Source of the DNA: Cellvibrionaceae bacterium
Lineage (GTDB): Bacteria; Pseudomonadota; Gammaproteobacteria; Pseudomonadales; Cellvibrionaceae
Direction: 5' to 3'
Assembly: GCA_021151825.1 (NCBI GenBank)
Contig: JAGKWQ010000003.1
Location: 124,001 to 188,000 of the forward strand
Length of the DNA: 64,000 bases
Shown piece by piece: positions 7,799 through 16,622 of this stretch. The position numbers and the translations under genes are program-made. Under the pieces are notes generated by a model, which was given only the letters and a program-made list of their open reading frames with translations, was not told where the DNA came from and did not search any database. How positions within the stretch are numbered: the stretch's first letter is position 1; every line of letters starts with the position of its first letter.

Positions 7799-10700
7799 TT
7801 AGCGCGCCCACTCCTGCCGGTAAATCACAGAATCCAGTGCAGGGATTTCCTGCAACATGGCGCGCGGACCACTGGTATTGAGTACGTTGGTCAACTTCTC
7901 AATGTTGCAGCGATATGCGGTTTTCTCGGCATCAGACATGGTGAAAGGCACTTCACGGGTTTTGTCCTTGTCGATCAGGAAGAGCGAGTTCACACCACTG
8001 CTGAAGCTAACAAACTGAGTCGCCAGACAGGTTTTGGCTTGCTTGGACAGATCAGGTTGCTCAACCAGCAGACGTGCCAGATCTTTAGCACCGTTGAAGG
8101 TGATTTCCGGTTTGTAAATCACGCGATCAGGATCGTTGGTGAACTGCAATTTCTGGTAGGGCGAGAAGAACACCGCCGATGCATCAATTGCATTACCTCT
8201 CAAGTCAGCAGTACGAACACGACCGGCTGCGTCGATATTTTCCATACCACCACCCAATGGGTTGATGATTTCCAGGTGACAGTTAGAACACGTGGTTGGC
8301 TCGGTGATCTTGTCGGCGATCATACGCTCGGTGGTTTTTGGATCAGCAAAGAAAGCCGCATGCTTCCGGGCCAAGGCTTCGCGATCCAGAGACACGCCTG
8401 CTGGTGGCTCAGGAATATCCTGACACAACAACTTGCGACGCACTGCCACAGCACGGGTGATCAGGTTGGAGTCATTGTCACGCGCATAACGGGACATGAA
8501 CGCACCGGACACCAGAATACCGCCGCGATCTGCGGTGTTAGCACGTACGAAACCATCTGCATCCGCAGTACCTGAATAGGTCACACCGTAGTGAGTCGCC
8601 AGACGTTGGTTCACGTGGGTGAAGGTTGGGTTGTAAACCGTCGCGAAGGTTGATGCTGATTCAAGCACAGCCGCCGAGAAGTTTTTACCCAGCTCCTGCT
8701 GCATATCGCCCGCCAGGGTTGCGAAGTTGGCAACACCCACTTTGTTTTGGGTAGCCAGTTTTTCAGTACCCAACCAACGATTGATGAAATCACCCATCAA
8801 CACTTTGGTGTTGGCAGAACTCAACAATGCAGACGCTTGCGTACGAATGCCCGCAACAGTATTCAGGTCACCACGAGTAGCAGCAGCAATCAAGTCAACG
8901 CTTGGTGTAGTACCGGTGTAGATGTAGCTGAGGTATGTAGCGATCTCATAACCAGTCAACTTATAAATACTGCCGCTGGACAACTCACCCAACTCGGAGC
9001 GATACAGGAATTGTGGTGATGACAACATCGCCGCCAACGCAACCTTCATACCGTCAGCTTCAGTACGACCTGCCGCAGTACCCTTGGCCAATGCCAGGTA
9101 ATCAGTTTTCTCGGTAGTTGACAGCGGACGACGGAAAATACGTTGTCCCAAATCATTTACCAGCTTGTCCGCACAACCGGCAGCACCAGGCGTACAGGCC
9201 AAGACAGCGTTCCAGCGAGTAGCAACCGATTCCGCAATACGCTCGGCAGTCGACACATAGGAAGAGTAACGTGCGCTATCTACCAGCAATTGGTTGTTGT
9301 TCTGGAATGCACCGGAAATAGCATCATCCGGCAAGCGCGAAATCACATCATCGGTATAGTTCACCAGATCGCGTACAGAGCGTTGATATTCCGCACGGGT
9401 TAGCAAGCGCAAGATACGTTGACCCGGTGCCGTTGCAGTGCTCGGGCAAGAAAACGATGCAATGCTGTTATCGGGGATACCATCAGACGGTGCACGCTTG
9501 GTGAACAGGAATGCTTCCAGATCCGCGGCATTTTGCGCACTCAGGGTTCCTGCTTCGCCTTGTGGCATGTACTTGGCGATGTAATCGCGCAGTGCAAGTT
9601 GCTCGCCTTTACTTTGATAGTAGTAAGCGCGGTTCGGGTTAACCGGAATCGCGAAAGTACCATCGGTAAATTTCTCGGTATCACCATGGCAACCATAGCA
9701 ACGTTGTTGCCAGAGGCTGGAGCCACGAGTCGCATCACCCACTACAACACCAGCACTGCTGGAGCTGCGTGAGCTTACGCTGCCAACCGATGAGCTAGTA
9801 GACGAGAACGATGACGAACTATTACCGGTTGAACTGGAAGAGCTTGAACCTGGACCATTGTCGTACACCAACGTCAACGCCGTTGTTGCAGCCGATGGAA
9901 TGCTGTCGGTGTAGCTCAACACTTTATAGTCATAGCTGCCAGATGCAGACAACGCATCCAGATAGCTAACGCTGTTTGCGCCCAGGTTACTGGCAGTCGC
10001 CCAACGACCATCAGCACCTTTGCGACGCACCAGGAAGCCGGTTTCGTTGCTGCTGACATCCGCCCAATTCAGGTTGGCGCCAGTAGTTACGGTAGTACCG
10101 GTTAAACCAGTAGGTGCAACGGGTGCAGTTGCCAGGGTAATTGCTGGAGCATTGGTGGGGTTATCGCGGTTGAGGAAGACCTTGAAATACACCGGTACTT
10201 TTTCACCGATATTGCTCAGGCTGGCGATTGCACGCAATGCTTCAACGCCCGCGTTCAAATCAAAGTCTACCGAGTTAATCACGATAGGCCTGCGAGTGGA
10301 TACGCTGATGCTGTTGTTAGCGTGCTTCATGATGACCGCATCGAATACAACCGCTTTCACGATACCGTGTAATACCAGATTACCGGTTACGCTCTGCACT
10401 TTAATACTACCAACAGCCTGGGTGTCCAGGGCGGCCAGATCCAGTTGGGTAGTGAAATGCAGGCTTGGCAGATAAGCAGATTCAAACAACAGGTTCTGCA
10501 TACGCGGATCACGTATGGTGTTGTTGGTACTGATACTCGCCAGCGGGATAGTCAGTGTCGCCTGGCCCGTTGAAGAAACGGTACCTTGCAGTTGGCTAAA
10601 GGTGAAGTTTTCCGGTGTTTCTACCCCTGCCGTACTTTTCTTCACAGAGACAAAATAGAAGCTGGAATTAGGCGCATCCAACAACCAGCGCGCGGCATTA

Positions 10701-11143
10701 CCGGAAGCTACGCTGGATGAGCTTGAGCTTGCCACACTGCTCACGCTGCTTGCCGCACCACCACACGCCACGCCATTCAAGGTGTAATCCGCTGGAGCAA
10801 CGCCCGGATTGCTAGCGATATAGCCGAATGACACGGTACCACTAGCCGGTAAATTGCCGTTGTAACCTACGTTTTTTACACACACTTTTTTACCGGTTTG
10901 CGCGTAAGTACCTTCCCACAGGCTGGATACTGTTTCGCTGCCGGCAAAATTCCAGCACAACTCCCAACTGGTCAGGGCTGCGCCAGTGTTGGTGAGGGTT
11001 GCTTTGTATTGGGCACCTGCACCCCAGTTATTTTCAGTTTGTAAAGCGACACTACATGCGCCCTGGGCATTCACACCGCTGGCGGCCATGACACCCAGCA
11101 CCATACCGGTGGAGAGCATCGACACTTTCAGTAATTTTTTCAT
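7799..11143 (-). CDS. Secreted CBM2-YceI-FN3-cytochrome c-DUF1592 family multidomain redox protein
   Basis: This 1,114-residue protein has a signal peptide, a CBM2 cellulose-binding module (about 28-128), a serine linker, a YceI-like domain (about 150-335), an FN3 domain (about 340-420), a second serine linker (about 425-465), a cytochrome c segment with CYGCH near 482, and a C-terminal half matching the DUF1587/1595/1592/1588/1585 series, with a second haem motif CSNCH near 951. ATG at 11143 is used; the longer frame begins with TTG and overlaps the previous stop. It resembles the CBM2 redox proteins Cbp2D/Cbp2E reported from Cellvibrio japonicus as important for cellulose use, but I cannot confirm orthology. 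Likely role: electron delivery at the cellulose surface. Confidence 0.87.
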   Translation of the reverse strand: MKKLLKVSMLSTGMVLGVMAASGVNAQGACSVALQTENNWGAGAQYKATLTNTGAALTSWELCWNFAGSETVSSLWEGTYAQTGKKVCVKNVGYNGNLPASGTVSFGYIASNPGVAPADYTLNGVACGGAASSVSSVASSSSSSVASGNAARWLLDAPNSSFYFVSVKKSTAGVETPENFTFSQLQGTVSSTGQATLTIPLASISTNNTIRDPRMQNLLFESAYLPSLHFTTQLDLAALDTQAVGSIKVQSVTGNLVLHGIVKAVVFDAVIMKHANNSISVSTRRPIVINSVDFDLNAGVEALRAIASLSNIGEKVPVYFKVFLNRDNPTNAPAITLATAPVAPTGLTGTTVTTGANLNWADVSSNETGFLVRRKGADGRWATASNLGANSVSYLDALSASGSYDYKVLSYTDSIPSAATTALTLVYDNGPGSSSSSSTGNSSSSFSSTSSSVGSVSSRSSSSAGVVVGDATRGSSLWQQRCYGCHGDTEKFTDGTFAIPVNPNRAYYYQSKGEQLALRDYIAKYMPQGEAGTLSAQNAADLEAFLFTKRAPSDGIPDNSIASFSCPSTATAPGQRILRLLTRAEYQRSVRDLVNYTDDVISRLPDDAISGAFQNNNQLLVDSARYSSYVSTAERIAESVATRWNAVLACTPGAAGCADKLVNDLGQRIFRRPLSTTEKTDYLALAKGTAAGRTEADGMKVALAAMLSSPQFLYRSELGELSSGSIYKLTGYEIATYLSYIYTGTTPSVDLIAAATRGDLNTVAGIRTQASALLSSANTKVLMGDFINRWLGTEKLATQNKVGVANFATLAGDMQQELGKNFSAAVLESASTFATVYNPTFTHVNQRLATHYGVTYSGTADADGFVRANTADRGGILVSGAFMSRYARDNDSNLITRAVAVRRKLLCQDIPEPPAGVSLDREALARKHAAFFADPKTTERMIADKITEPTTCSNCHLEIINPLGGGMENIDAAGRVRTADLRGNAIDASAVFFSPYQKLQFTNDPDRVIYKPEITFNGAKDLARLLVEQPDLSKQAKTCLATQFVSFSSGVNSLFLIDKDKTREVPFTMSDAEKTAYRCNIEKLTNVLNTSGPRAMLQEIPALDSVIYRQEWAR

Positions 11144-11167
11144 GATAGGTTCTCTCTCTGCTTCCAA

Positions 11168-12265
11168 TTAACGGGCGTCATAGACGAGCGCAAAGTCCAC
11201 AGGGACAGAGGCGTTGATCGAAGCAATTCCCACCGCCGCACGCAGCGCTTCAACGCCCGCGGTCAGGTTGTAGGTTTCCGCTTTCACCAGTACCGGCGGC
11301 AGGCTTTGCACTACCACGCGTGAGGCTGTCAATTTCTGCACAGAAACTTTGGTGGTGATGTTTGCAGTCACACCATGCAAGTTAAGGCTGGCAGTAATGT
11401 CCGTTTGGGTTGTCTGGCCGATAGTCAGGCTGCTGATCAGCGTCGCAGGTACAGTCACAGTCACTGTTGCCGTTGGATTGGCTACTGTTTCAAACAGCAG
11501 ATCGCGCATACGTTGATCGCGCAGTGCCACACCGGTGTTCACGGTGTTCAGGTCGATGGTCAATGTCGCCACACCCGACGCACTGATATCACCACCAATG
11601 CTGGTGAAGTTGTGAACTTCCAGATTGTGAGTGTTTTTGGTGGTCGCGAAATTCAGATAGGAATCCGTCGTGTTCAAGGTCCATCCGCCAGTCACAGGAA
11701 CTGAAGATGAAGACGCTGAGCTGGGTACAGAGCTGCTGGAACGCGATGAGCTACTCGGAAGCGATGAACTGCTTGGAAGCGATGAACTGCTTGGAAGCGA
11801 TGAACTGGAACGCGAAGAGCTGCTTGGAATTGACGAGCTGGTGCTGCTCGTTGCACCGCACAATGGACCAGTCAACACAGGAATTTCTGCCGCTGCCGCA
11901 CCTTTAGTTCCCTGGAATCCGAAAGTAACGGATTGATTGGGCTGGATAGTGCCGTTCCAGCCAGCATTTTTCGCGGTATAAGGGTTAGTACCCGTTAGAG
12001 CCACATCCCACCCGCCAGTAACGCGGTTATCGCCGGCATATTGCCAACCGAGATTCCAGCCATTAGTGGCAGTAGTACCATCATTGGTGACTTTAATACT
12101 GGCGCTGAATCCATTAGTCCATTGACCGGTTACCGTGTAGAGACACGCGGCCTGGGCTTGAATGGAAAGCGCGGATACAGCCAGAGAGAACCCCAGTGCA
12201 CAGAGGGAGCGCGTTAGCGCACCCGCCGGACGAGGGTCCTTCGCAAAGGCTTTAAGGCTACTCAT
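11168..12265 (-). CDS. Secreted CBM2-YceI protein
   Basis: The product (365 residues) has a signal peptide ending near QAQA, a CBM2 module with the expected spaced tryptophans (about 40-140), a serine/proline linker of repeated LPSSSS units, and a C-terminal YceI domain (about 195-365). YceI domains bind isoprenoid lipids such as quinones in characterised members. ATG at 12265 is chosen because GAGGA lies upstream; ATG at 12298 has no ribosome-binding site. It is the first gene of the operon; the next gene begins 24 bases after its stop and repeats the CBM2-YceI plan, so one probably arose by duplication. Inferred role: quinone or lipid carrier anchored to cellulose. Confidence 0.87.
   Translation of the reverse strand: MSSLKAFAKDPRPAGALTRSLCALGFSLAVSALSIQAQAACLYTVTGQWTNGFSASIKVTNDGTTATNGWNLGWQYAGDNRVTGGWDVALTGTNPYTAKNAGWNGTIQPNQSVTFGFQGTKGAAAAEIPVLTGPLCGATSSTSSSIPSSSSRSSSSLPSSSSLPSSSSLPSSSSRSSSSVPSSASSSSVPVTGGWTLNTTDSYLNFATTKNTHNLEVHNFTSIGGDISASGVATLTIDLNTVNTGVALRDQRMRDLLFETVANPTATVTVTVPATLISSLTIGQTTQTDITASLNLHGVTANITTKVSVQKLTASRVVVQSLPPVLVKAETYNLTAGVEALRAAVGIASINASVPVDFALVYDAR
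11740..11830. repeat. Tandem repeats encoding the serine/proline linker
   Basis: An 18-base unit (about AGCGATGAACTGCTTGGA on the plus strand) recurs three times in near-perfect copies within a longer degenerate array. It encodes LPSSSS units on the minus strand. Such arrays can change copy number by slippage and would alter linker length without shifting the frame, because the unit is a multiple of three. Confidence 0.75.
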
Positions 12266-12397
12266 AGTGCATTCCTCGAAGGTGAAGCCGATTGGCATCG
12301 GCGGGGATTAACAGGGTTGGTACCAAATGTTGTTATTTACTTTTTATGAACTAGAGCTAACGAGTCTCGGCCGGATGCTTACGTGGCACGAGGGTCC

Positions 12398-12422
12398 TAC
12401 AAAACCCGGCAGTGGTCCGGGT
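12398..12422 (-). terminator. Weak terminator after the membrane-protein gene
   Basis: On the minus strand ACCCGG and CCGGGT form a six-base-pair stem followed by TTTTG, 30 bases after the stop of the gene at 12452. It would separate that gene from the CBM2 operon. Confidence 0.4.
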
Positions 12423-12451
12423 AAATCCTTAAAGGGTCGAACGGGAAATCG

Positions 12452-13060
12452 TTAATCGAACTTGCGGGAAGCGCTCATCGGTATGCGCTCGTTTAATACA
12501 CGTGGATCGGAATAACCTTTGCGCATGCCACGCAACACTTCACCGGCCACGATGAAAGCGCAAATCAACAAACCGGAATAAATGAACATGACAAAGCTGA
12601 AATCGACGGTGTAATTCCAGTTGCGGGCAATCCCCAAATAACAGGCAAACAGCCAGGAGACGGTAGAAATAGCCCCTGTCAATGCCATCAAAATTTGCTC
12701 GATTGCCGGCTGGCCAAGCAGGCCGCGGCTGGAGACCATACGTGGGAAACTAAAGTAATGCAGGGCGATTCCATTAAGGGTCAGCACCGACACCACAGTA
12801 AATTTGGCCCACAGTTTTTCATTGAATAAATACTGTTGTGGATTATCGATATACCCCACCAACACTAACGCCAGGCCGGAAATCCACAGCACCACCAGCG
12901 CCATAAACATAATGTCTGCTGATTTGGTCAGTTCCCTGATCGCTGTTTCAGAAAGCCTCGATCCTTTTGATTTGGCTAGCGCCAAATCCTGGATAAGCAA
13001 AATTCCCACGGCAACGCACGCTGCCAATAAGTGAGCATAAACAATCAGGGTTTTAAGCAT
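12452..13060 (-). CDS. Integral membrane protein of unknown function
   Basis: From ATG at 13060 the protein has 202 residues and about five to six hydrophobic segments, beginning MLKTLIVYAHLLAACVAVG. I prefer this start because the upstream extension is rich in Cys, Tyr and Asn, does not look like a membrane protein and has no ribosome-binding site. Histidine H11 in the first segment and H in ALHYFSFPRM could bind metal or haem, but no family was recognised. It lies upstream of the CBM2 redox operon in the same direction, separated by a weak terminator, so a functional link is only a guess. Confidence 0.7.
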   Translation of the reverse strand: MLKTLIVYAHLLAACVAVGILLIQDLALAKSKGSRLSETAIRELTKSADIMFMALVVLWISGLALVLVGYIDNPQQYLFNEKLWAKFTVVSVLTLNGIALHYFSFPRMVSSRGLLGQPAIEQILMALTGAISTVSWLFACYLGIARNWNYTVDFSFVMFIYSGLLICAFIVAGEVLRGMRKGYSDPRVLNERIPMSASRKFD

Positions 13061-13420
13061 TGTCGTCCGCGCCTTTATTGTTGTGATTGTGTTTTTAACG
13101 GTGTAATTGGCCGATTTACAGGCGAACGCAATCAACCAGTGCAAAGTCGCGTTCTGGCAAGCGTAAGGAGCACAGCAAATCAATTACAACTGGGTGGCGA
13201 AACAATAAATATCAATGAAATCAATCAGTTGATTTTTTGTTTCTTTTTCTCTTATGGCTTTTTTGTAGTGGTGGTGCGCTATTTTTGTCCGTCTTGCGCT
13301 CATTTCTTATAACTAAAAACAGGTTTTTTCGATTTGTAAATTATTTTCTTTTTATTGATTGATAGTATCTCACAATGAAAATAATTTTCCATACCCTTTG
13401 GCGGATAATCCACAAAAAGC
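13061..13420. other. A/T-rich gap between tadA and the membrane-protein gene
   Basis: This 360-base stretch is strongly T-rich on the plus strand from 13230 onward. It must hold the promoter of the minus-strand membrane-protein gene. I see no gene, no RNA hairpin series and no clear operator. Confidence 0.45.
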
Positions 13421-14053
13421 TTATGGAAAAGGTTCACAATTTTTAATAATTAAGGCGACAGGGCTGTTAAAACTGCGCGGAGGCTCATGCCAATAAGATG
13501 AATTCCTATTTCCCTTAATAAAAATAAGAGAAACAGGAAACAGGAAACAGGAAACAGGAAACAGGAAACAGGAAACAGGAAACAGGAAACAGGAAACAGG
13601 AAACAGGAAACAGGAAACAGGAAACAGGACGCGATGATTGAAATAATTGTTATCCAATAATTGTGACTTACTCACCACTGCCCCGGCTTTAGGTTCAGTT
13701 GTACCAAATACCAACCGCGCAACACGTGCATGTATCAATGCCCCCACACACATGGTGCAAGGTTCAAGCGTTACATAAATAGTGGAATCGATTAAACGAT
13801 AATTCTGGATACGATTAGCCGCCTGCCGCAAAGCAACAATCTCCGCATGCGCGGTCGGATCACTCGCAGTAATCGGCTGGTTAAAGCCCTCCCCCAAAAT
13901 TGCTCCTTCTTTTATAATCACAGCACCTACTGGCACTTCACCCAAGGCTTCAGCTTTTGCAGCCAAACTAATTGCATATTCCATCCACCGAATATCTTCC
14001 GCTGGAAATTCCGGTGCAGCACTTATAACGATATCTTGTTCGCTGTTACTCAC
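13421..14053 (-). CDS. tadA: tRNA-specific adenosine deaminase with repeat-altered C-terminus
   Basis: Residues 20-142 are a normal TadA: zinc ligand and catalytic glutamate in HAE (69-71) and PCTMC (C99, C102), ending in FNHRV. TadA converts adenosine-34 to inosine in tRNA-Arg(ACG). In typical homologues NHRV is followed by about 25 residues forming the last helix. Here it is followed by four and a half copies of LFPVSCF, encoded by a 7-base tandem array, then an unrelated tail, giving 210 residues instead of about 150-170. A 7-base unit shifts the frame at each copy gained or lost. The start overlaps the DUF1653 stop by four bases. Core function is probably kept, since TadA is normally essential, but this is unproven. 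Confidence 0.85.
   Translation of the reverse strand: MSNSEQDIVISAAPEFPAEDIRWMEYAISLAAKAEALGEVPVGAVIIKEGAILGEGFNQPITASDPTAHAEIVALRQAANRIQNYRLIDSTIYVTLEPCTMCVGALIHARVARLVFGTTEPKAGAVVSKSQLLDNNYFNHRVLFPVSCFLFPVSCFLFPVSCFLFPVSCFLFPVSLIFIKGNRNSSYWHEPPRSFNSPVALIIKNCEPFP
13530..13628. repeat. Seven-base minisatellite inside tadA
   Basis: About 14 uninterrupted copies of GAAACAG (minus strand CTGTTTC) lie in tandem. The array encodes a heptapeptide period because 21 bases equal three units. The purity of the array indicates recent expansion or frequent slippage. Copy-number change by one or two units would change the tail's reading frame. Confidence 0.92.
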
Positions 14054-14319
14054 GGATTTTTCTCTTCCACAACAGGAGCCAAATAACTTACCTGTTCCAC
14101 CGCTGTTAATTCTTTTATCAAACGAAAACGGGGGATGGTTTCGCCCGCAATCTCAACAGCCTGGGTAAATAAATCCAACGGGCGAACTGACCAACCATAA
14201 TCATCGTACAAATAACGATAAACCACGTAAGGTTCATCGCTCTCGCTATGCAAAGCTATCTGAAAAACAAAATAGTCTTTGCCTTTGTAATGGCGATATA
14301 AACCCGGTTTCAAACTCAT
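14050..14319 (-). CDS. DUF1653 small protein
   Basis: The 89-residue protein opens with KPGLYRHYKGKDYFVF and continues VVYRYLYDDYGWSVRPLDLF, the typical DUF1653 pattern of a compact beta-rich domain. Family function is not established. Its stop overlaps the tadA start by four bases and it begins directly after the CoA transferase stop, so the three are translationally coupled. No signal peptide is present. Confidence 0.85.
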   Translation of the reverse strand: MSLKPGLYRHYKGKDYFVFQIALHSESDEPYVVYRYLYDDYGWSVRPLDLFTQAVEIAGETIPRFRLIKELTAVEQVSYLAPVVEEKNP

Positions 14320-15519
14320 TTAAATTACACCTGATGTTTTCAATGCCTGAATTTTTTCCGGCGAGAGATTTAATACCGATTGCAAAATCTCCTGGGTATG
14401 ACTGCCAACATGGCCGCCGGGCCAATCGGTACGCCCGGGAGTGCCGGAAAGTTTTGGCAGGATGGCCGGAATCTTTAGCGGTTTGCCATTGATTTCTACC
14501 TGCTCGAACATGCCGCGCTCATTGAAATGTGGATCAGCAAACATATCCTGTACGTTATAAATCGGTCCGGCAGGCACACGCGCCGTTTCCAATAACTGCA
14601 AAATCTCATCGGAATTTTTGCTCATACACCAGGCTGCAAGTGCATTATCAATTTCCAATTCGTGCTGCACACGCCCTGCGTTATTAGCCATGCGCGAATC
14701 GCGCGCCATTTCAGGATGACCAGCAACCTCCATCAAACGCTGGAAAATAGAATCGCCGTTACCGCCGATCACCACATACTTTCCATTTTTACAGCGATAA
14801 GTATTCGTGGGAACAATGCCAGTGACCGTAGTTCCTGAGGGTTCGCGAACTACACCCGCACCGGAAAATTCCGGCACAACAGCTTCCATTAAATTAAACA
14901 TGGATTCATACAACGCCACATCTACCACCTGCCCTGCACTGTCAGTACTTCTTTCGCGTTCCAGCAACGCCAGTGCAATTCCCAGCGCAGCATGAATACC
15001 GGAAATAGTATCGCCGATACTTAAATTAGGCCGCACCGGTGCCTGGTCAGGAAAACCATTGACATAGCGAAATCCACTCATACCTTCACATACAGAAGCA
15101 AAACCGGGTTTGCTCGCGTAAGGGCCCGTTTGGCCATAGCCGGAAATGCGCGTATAGATAATTCCGGGATTGGTTTTCTTGATTTCTTCCGGCCCCAATC
15201 CCCACGCCTCCATAACACCGGGGCGAAAATTTTCAATCACCACATCAGCACTATCAATTAATTGTCGTGCGATTGCCTGGGCTTCCGGATTTTTTAAATC
15301 CAGTGTGATACTTTTTTTATTGCGGCCAATACTACGCCACCAATGTGAAGTACCATTTTCCAATACTCGCCAGCCGCGAATCGGATCGCCTTCAGGTGGT
15401 TCAATTTTAATAATTTCTGCACCAAAATAACCGAGCATACAACCGGCAAAAGGTCCGGCGAGTAACTGGCCAATTTCGATAACGCGAATTCCATCCAGGG
15501 GGCGACGGGTATTACTCAT
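14320..15519 (-). CDS. Family III CoA transferase (CaiB/BaiF type)
   Basis: The 399-residue protein shows the family III pattern: RPLDGIRVIEIGQLLAGPFAG at the N-terminus, KIEPPEGDPIRGW, SITLDLKNPE and VVDVALYESMFNL, whose aspartate is the probable acyl-anhydride nucleophile. These cytoplasmic enzymes move CoA between carboxylic acids, for example succinyl-CoA and a dicarboxylate. ATG at 15519 is used; the longer frame starts at TTG. The upstream quinone oxidoreductase stops 14 bases before this ATG. The substrate cannot be assigned from sequence. Confidence 0.9.
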   Translation of the reverse strand: MSNTRRPLDGIRVIEIGQLLAGPFAGCMLGYFGAEIIKIEPPEGDPIRGWRVLENGTSHWWRSIGRNKKSITLDLKNPEAQAIARQLIDSADVVIENFRPGVMEAWGLGPEEIKKTNPGIIYTRISGYGQTGPYASKPGFASVCEGMSGFRYVNGFPDQAPVRPNLSIGDTISGIHAALGIALALLERERSTDSAGQVVDVALYESMFNLMEAVVPEFSGAGVVREPSGTTVTGIVPTNTYRCKNGKYVVIGGNGDSIFQRLMEVAGHPEMARDSRMANNAGRVQHELEIDNALAAWCMSKNSDEILQLLETARVPAGPIYNVQDMFADPHFNERGMFEQVEINGKPLKIPAILPKLSGTPGRTDWPGGHVGSHTQEILQSVLNLSPEKIQALKTSGVI

Positions 15520-15533
15520 ACATAATTTCTCTT

Positions 15534-16520
15534 TCAAAGAGGCGTATTAACAGTCAGGATTATTTTGCCGATATGCTGATTTGATTCCATGCGTTCATGG
15601 GCGTTTATCACTTCAGTAAACGGGAAAATTGAATCAATAATCGGTTTAATTTTTTTAGAATTGAATAACGGCCAAACCTGCTCCTCCAACTCTTTCGCAA
15701 TACATGCTTTGGATTCAGCTGATTGCGCGCGCAAGGTAGATCCAGTCAGGGTTAAACGTTTCAACATCAATGGCATTAAATCGATATTAACCTTACTGCC
15801 GTTTAAAAAAGCGATATTAACAATACGGCCTTCTTTTGCTGCCGCCGAAAAATTACGCTGTACATAATCACCACCAACCATATCCAGGATCACATTCACG
15901 CCCTGGCCTGCGGTTAATTCTTTTATCACTGCCACAAAGTCCTGTTCGCGATAATTAATGGCTATCGCATCCAGATTTTCTATCGCCCGGCACTTTTCAA
16001 CTGAACCCGCTGTTGCAACTACGCTTACACCAAAAACACGAGCCAATTGAATGGCGCTGGTACCTATGCCGCTGGTTCCGCCGTGAATTAATAAAATTTC
16101 ACCCGGCTTTAATTGTGCACGTTGAAATAAGTTATGCCAGACAGTGAAAAAAGTTTCCGGCAACGCCGCCGCTTCCGTGTAAGAAAAATGTTCAGGTATG
16201 GGTAAGCATTGGGTTTCCGGCGCAACTGCATATTCTGCGTAACCGCCACCATTCACTAATGCACACACCTTATCGCCCACTTGCCAGCGCTTTACACTCT
16301 CGCCACACGCAATAATTTCACCAGCTACTTCCAGTCCCAATATTGGCGATGCATCTGCAGGCGGAGGATAAAACCCCTGGCGTTGCAAAATATCGGGGCG
16401 ATTAATACCGGCGGCATGAACGCGGATTAGAACGTCGTTCGCTGAGGGCGATGGAACATCACCTTCGCTGATAAAAAGTTGTGATGCATCGCCGGGATTT
16501 TGGGTGGCTATGTATTTCAT
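15534..16520 (-). CDS. NAD(P)H quinone oxidoreductase, zeta-crystallin/PIG3 type
   Basis: The 328-residue protein belongs to the zinc-independent medium-chain dehydrogenases. The N-terminal GroES-like part contains AGINRPDILQRQGFYPPP, and the nucleotide-binding part has HGGTSGIGTSAIQLA near residues 145-160. PIG3-type enzymes reduce quinones with NADPH. It leads a run of four tightly packed minus-strand genes ending with tadA. Its own ribosome-binding site is weak. Confidence 0.9.
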   Translation of the reverse strand: MKYIATQNPGDASQLFISEGDVPSPSANDVLIRVHAAGINRPDILQRQGFYPPPADASPILGLEVAGEIIACGESVKRWQVGDKVCALVNGGGYAEYAVAPETQCLPIPEHFSYTEAAALPETFFTVWHNLFQRAQLKPGEILLIHGGTSGIGTSAIQLARVFGVSVVATAGSVEKCRAIENLDAIAINYREQDFVAVIKELTAGQGVNVILDMVGGDYVQRNFSAAAKEGRIVNIAFLNGSKVNIDLMPLMLKRLTLTGSTLRAQSAESKACIAKELEEQVWPLFNSKKIKPIIDSIFPFTEVINAHERMESNQHIGKIILTVNTPL

Positions 16521-16567
16521 GATTGCGAATTAACAGTAATTTATTTAGCAAAAGTTATGCGTTGCTT

Positions 16568-16607
16568 GTTGGGTTACGTAGCTCGTTGTGCTCGCTCCTA
16601 ACCCAAC
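16568..16607. repeat. Inverted repeat between pdxH and the oxidoreductase gene
   Basis: GTTGGGTTA (16568-16576) and TAACCCAAC (16599-16607) form a nine-base-pair stem around a GC-rich loop. It sits between two genes read in the same direction, downstream of pdxH. Sequences of this type are often dispersed extragenic palindromes, but only one copy is in the window. It lacks a T tract. Confidence 0.6.
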
Positions 16608-16622
16608 CTACGTTAGTACTAC

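Noticed and set aside
11670..11936. Plus-strand frame rich in Leu/Glu repeats
   Set aside because: It is the complement of the serine-linker repeats of the CBM2-YceI gene.
13530..13628. Short tandem array as a possible CRISPR or VNTR outside genes
   Set aside because: Units are seven bases without spacers and lie within the tadA frame, so it is a coding minisatellite, not a CRISPR.
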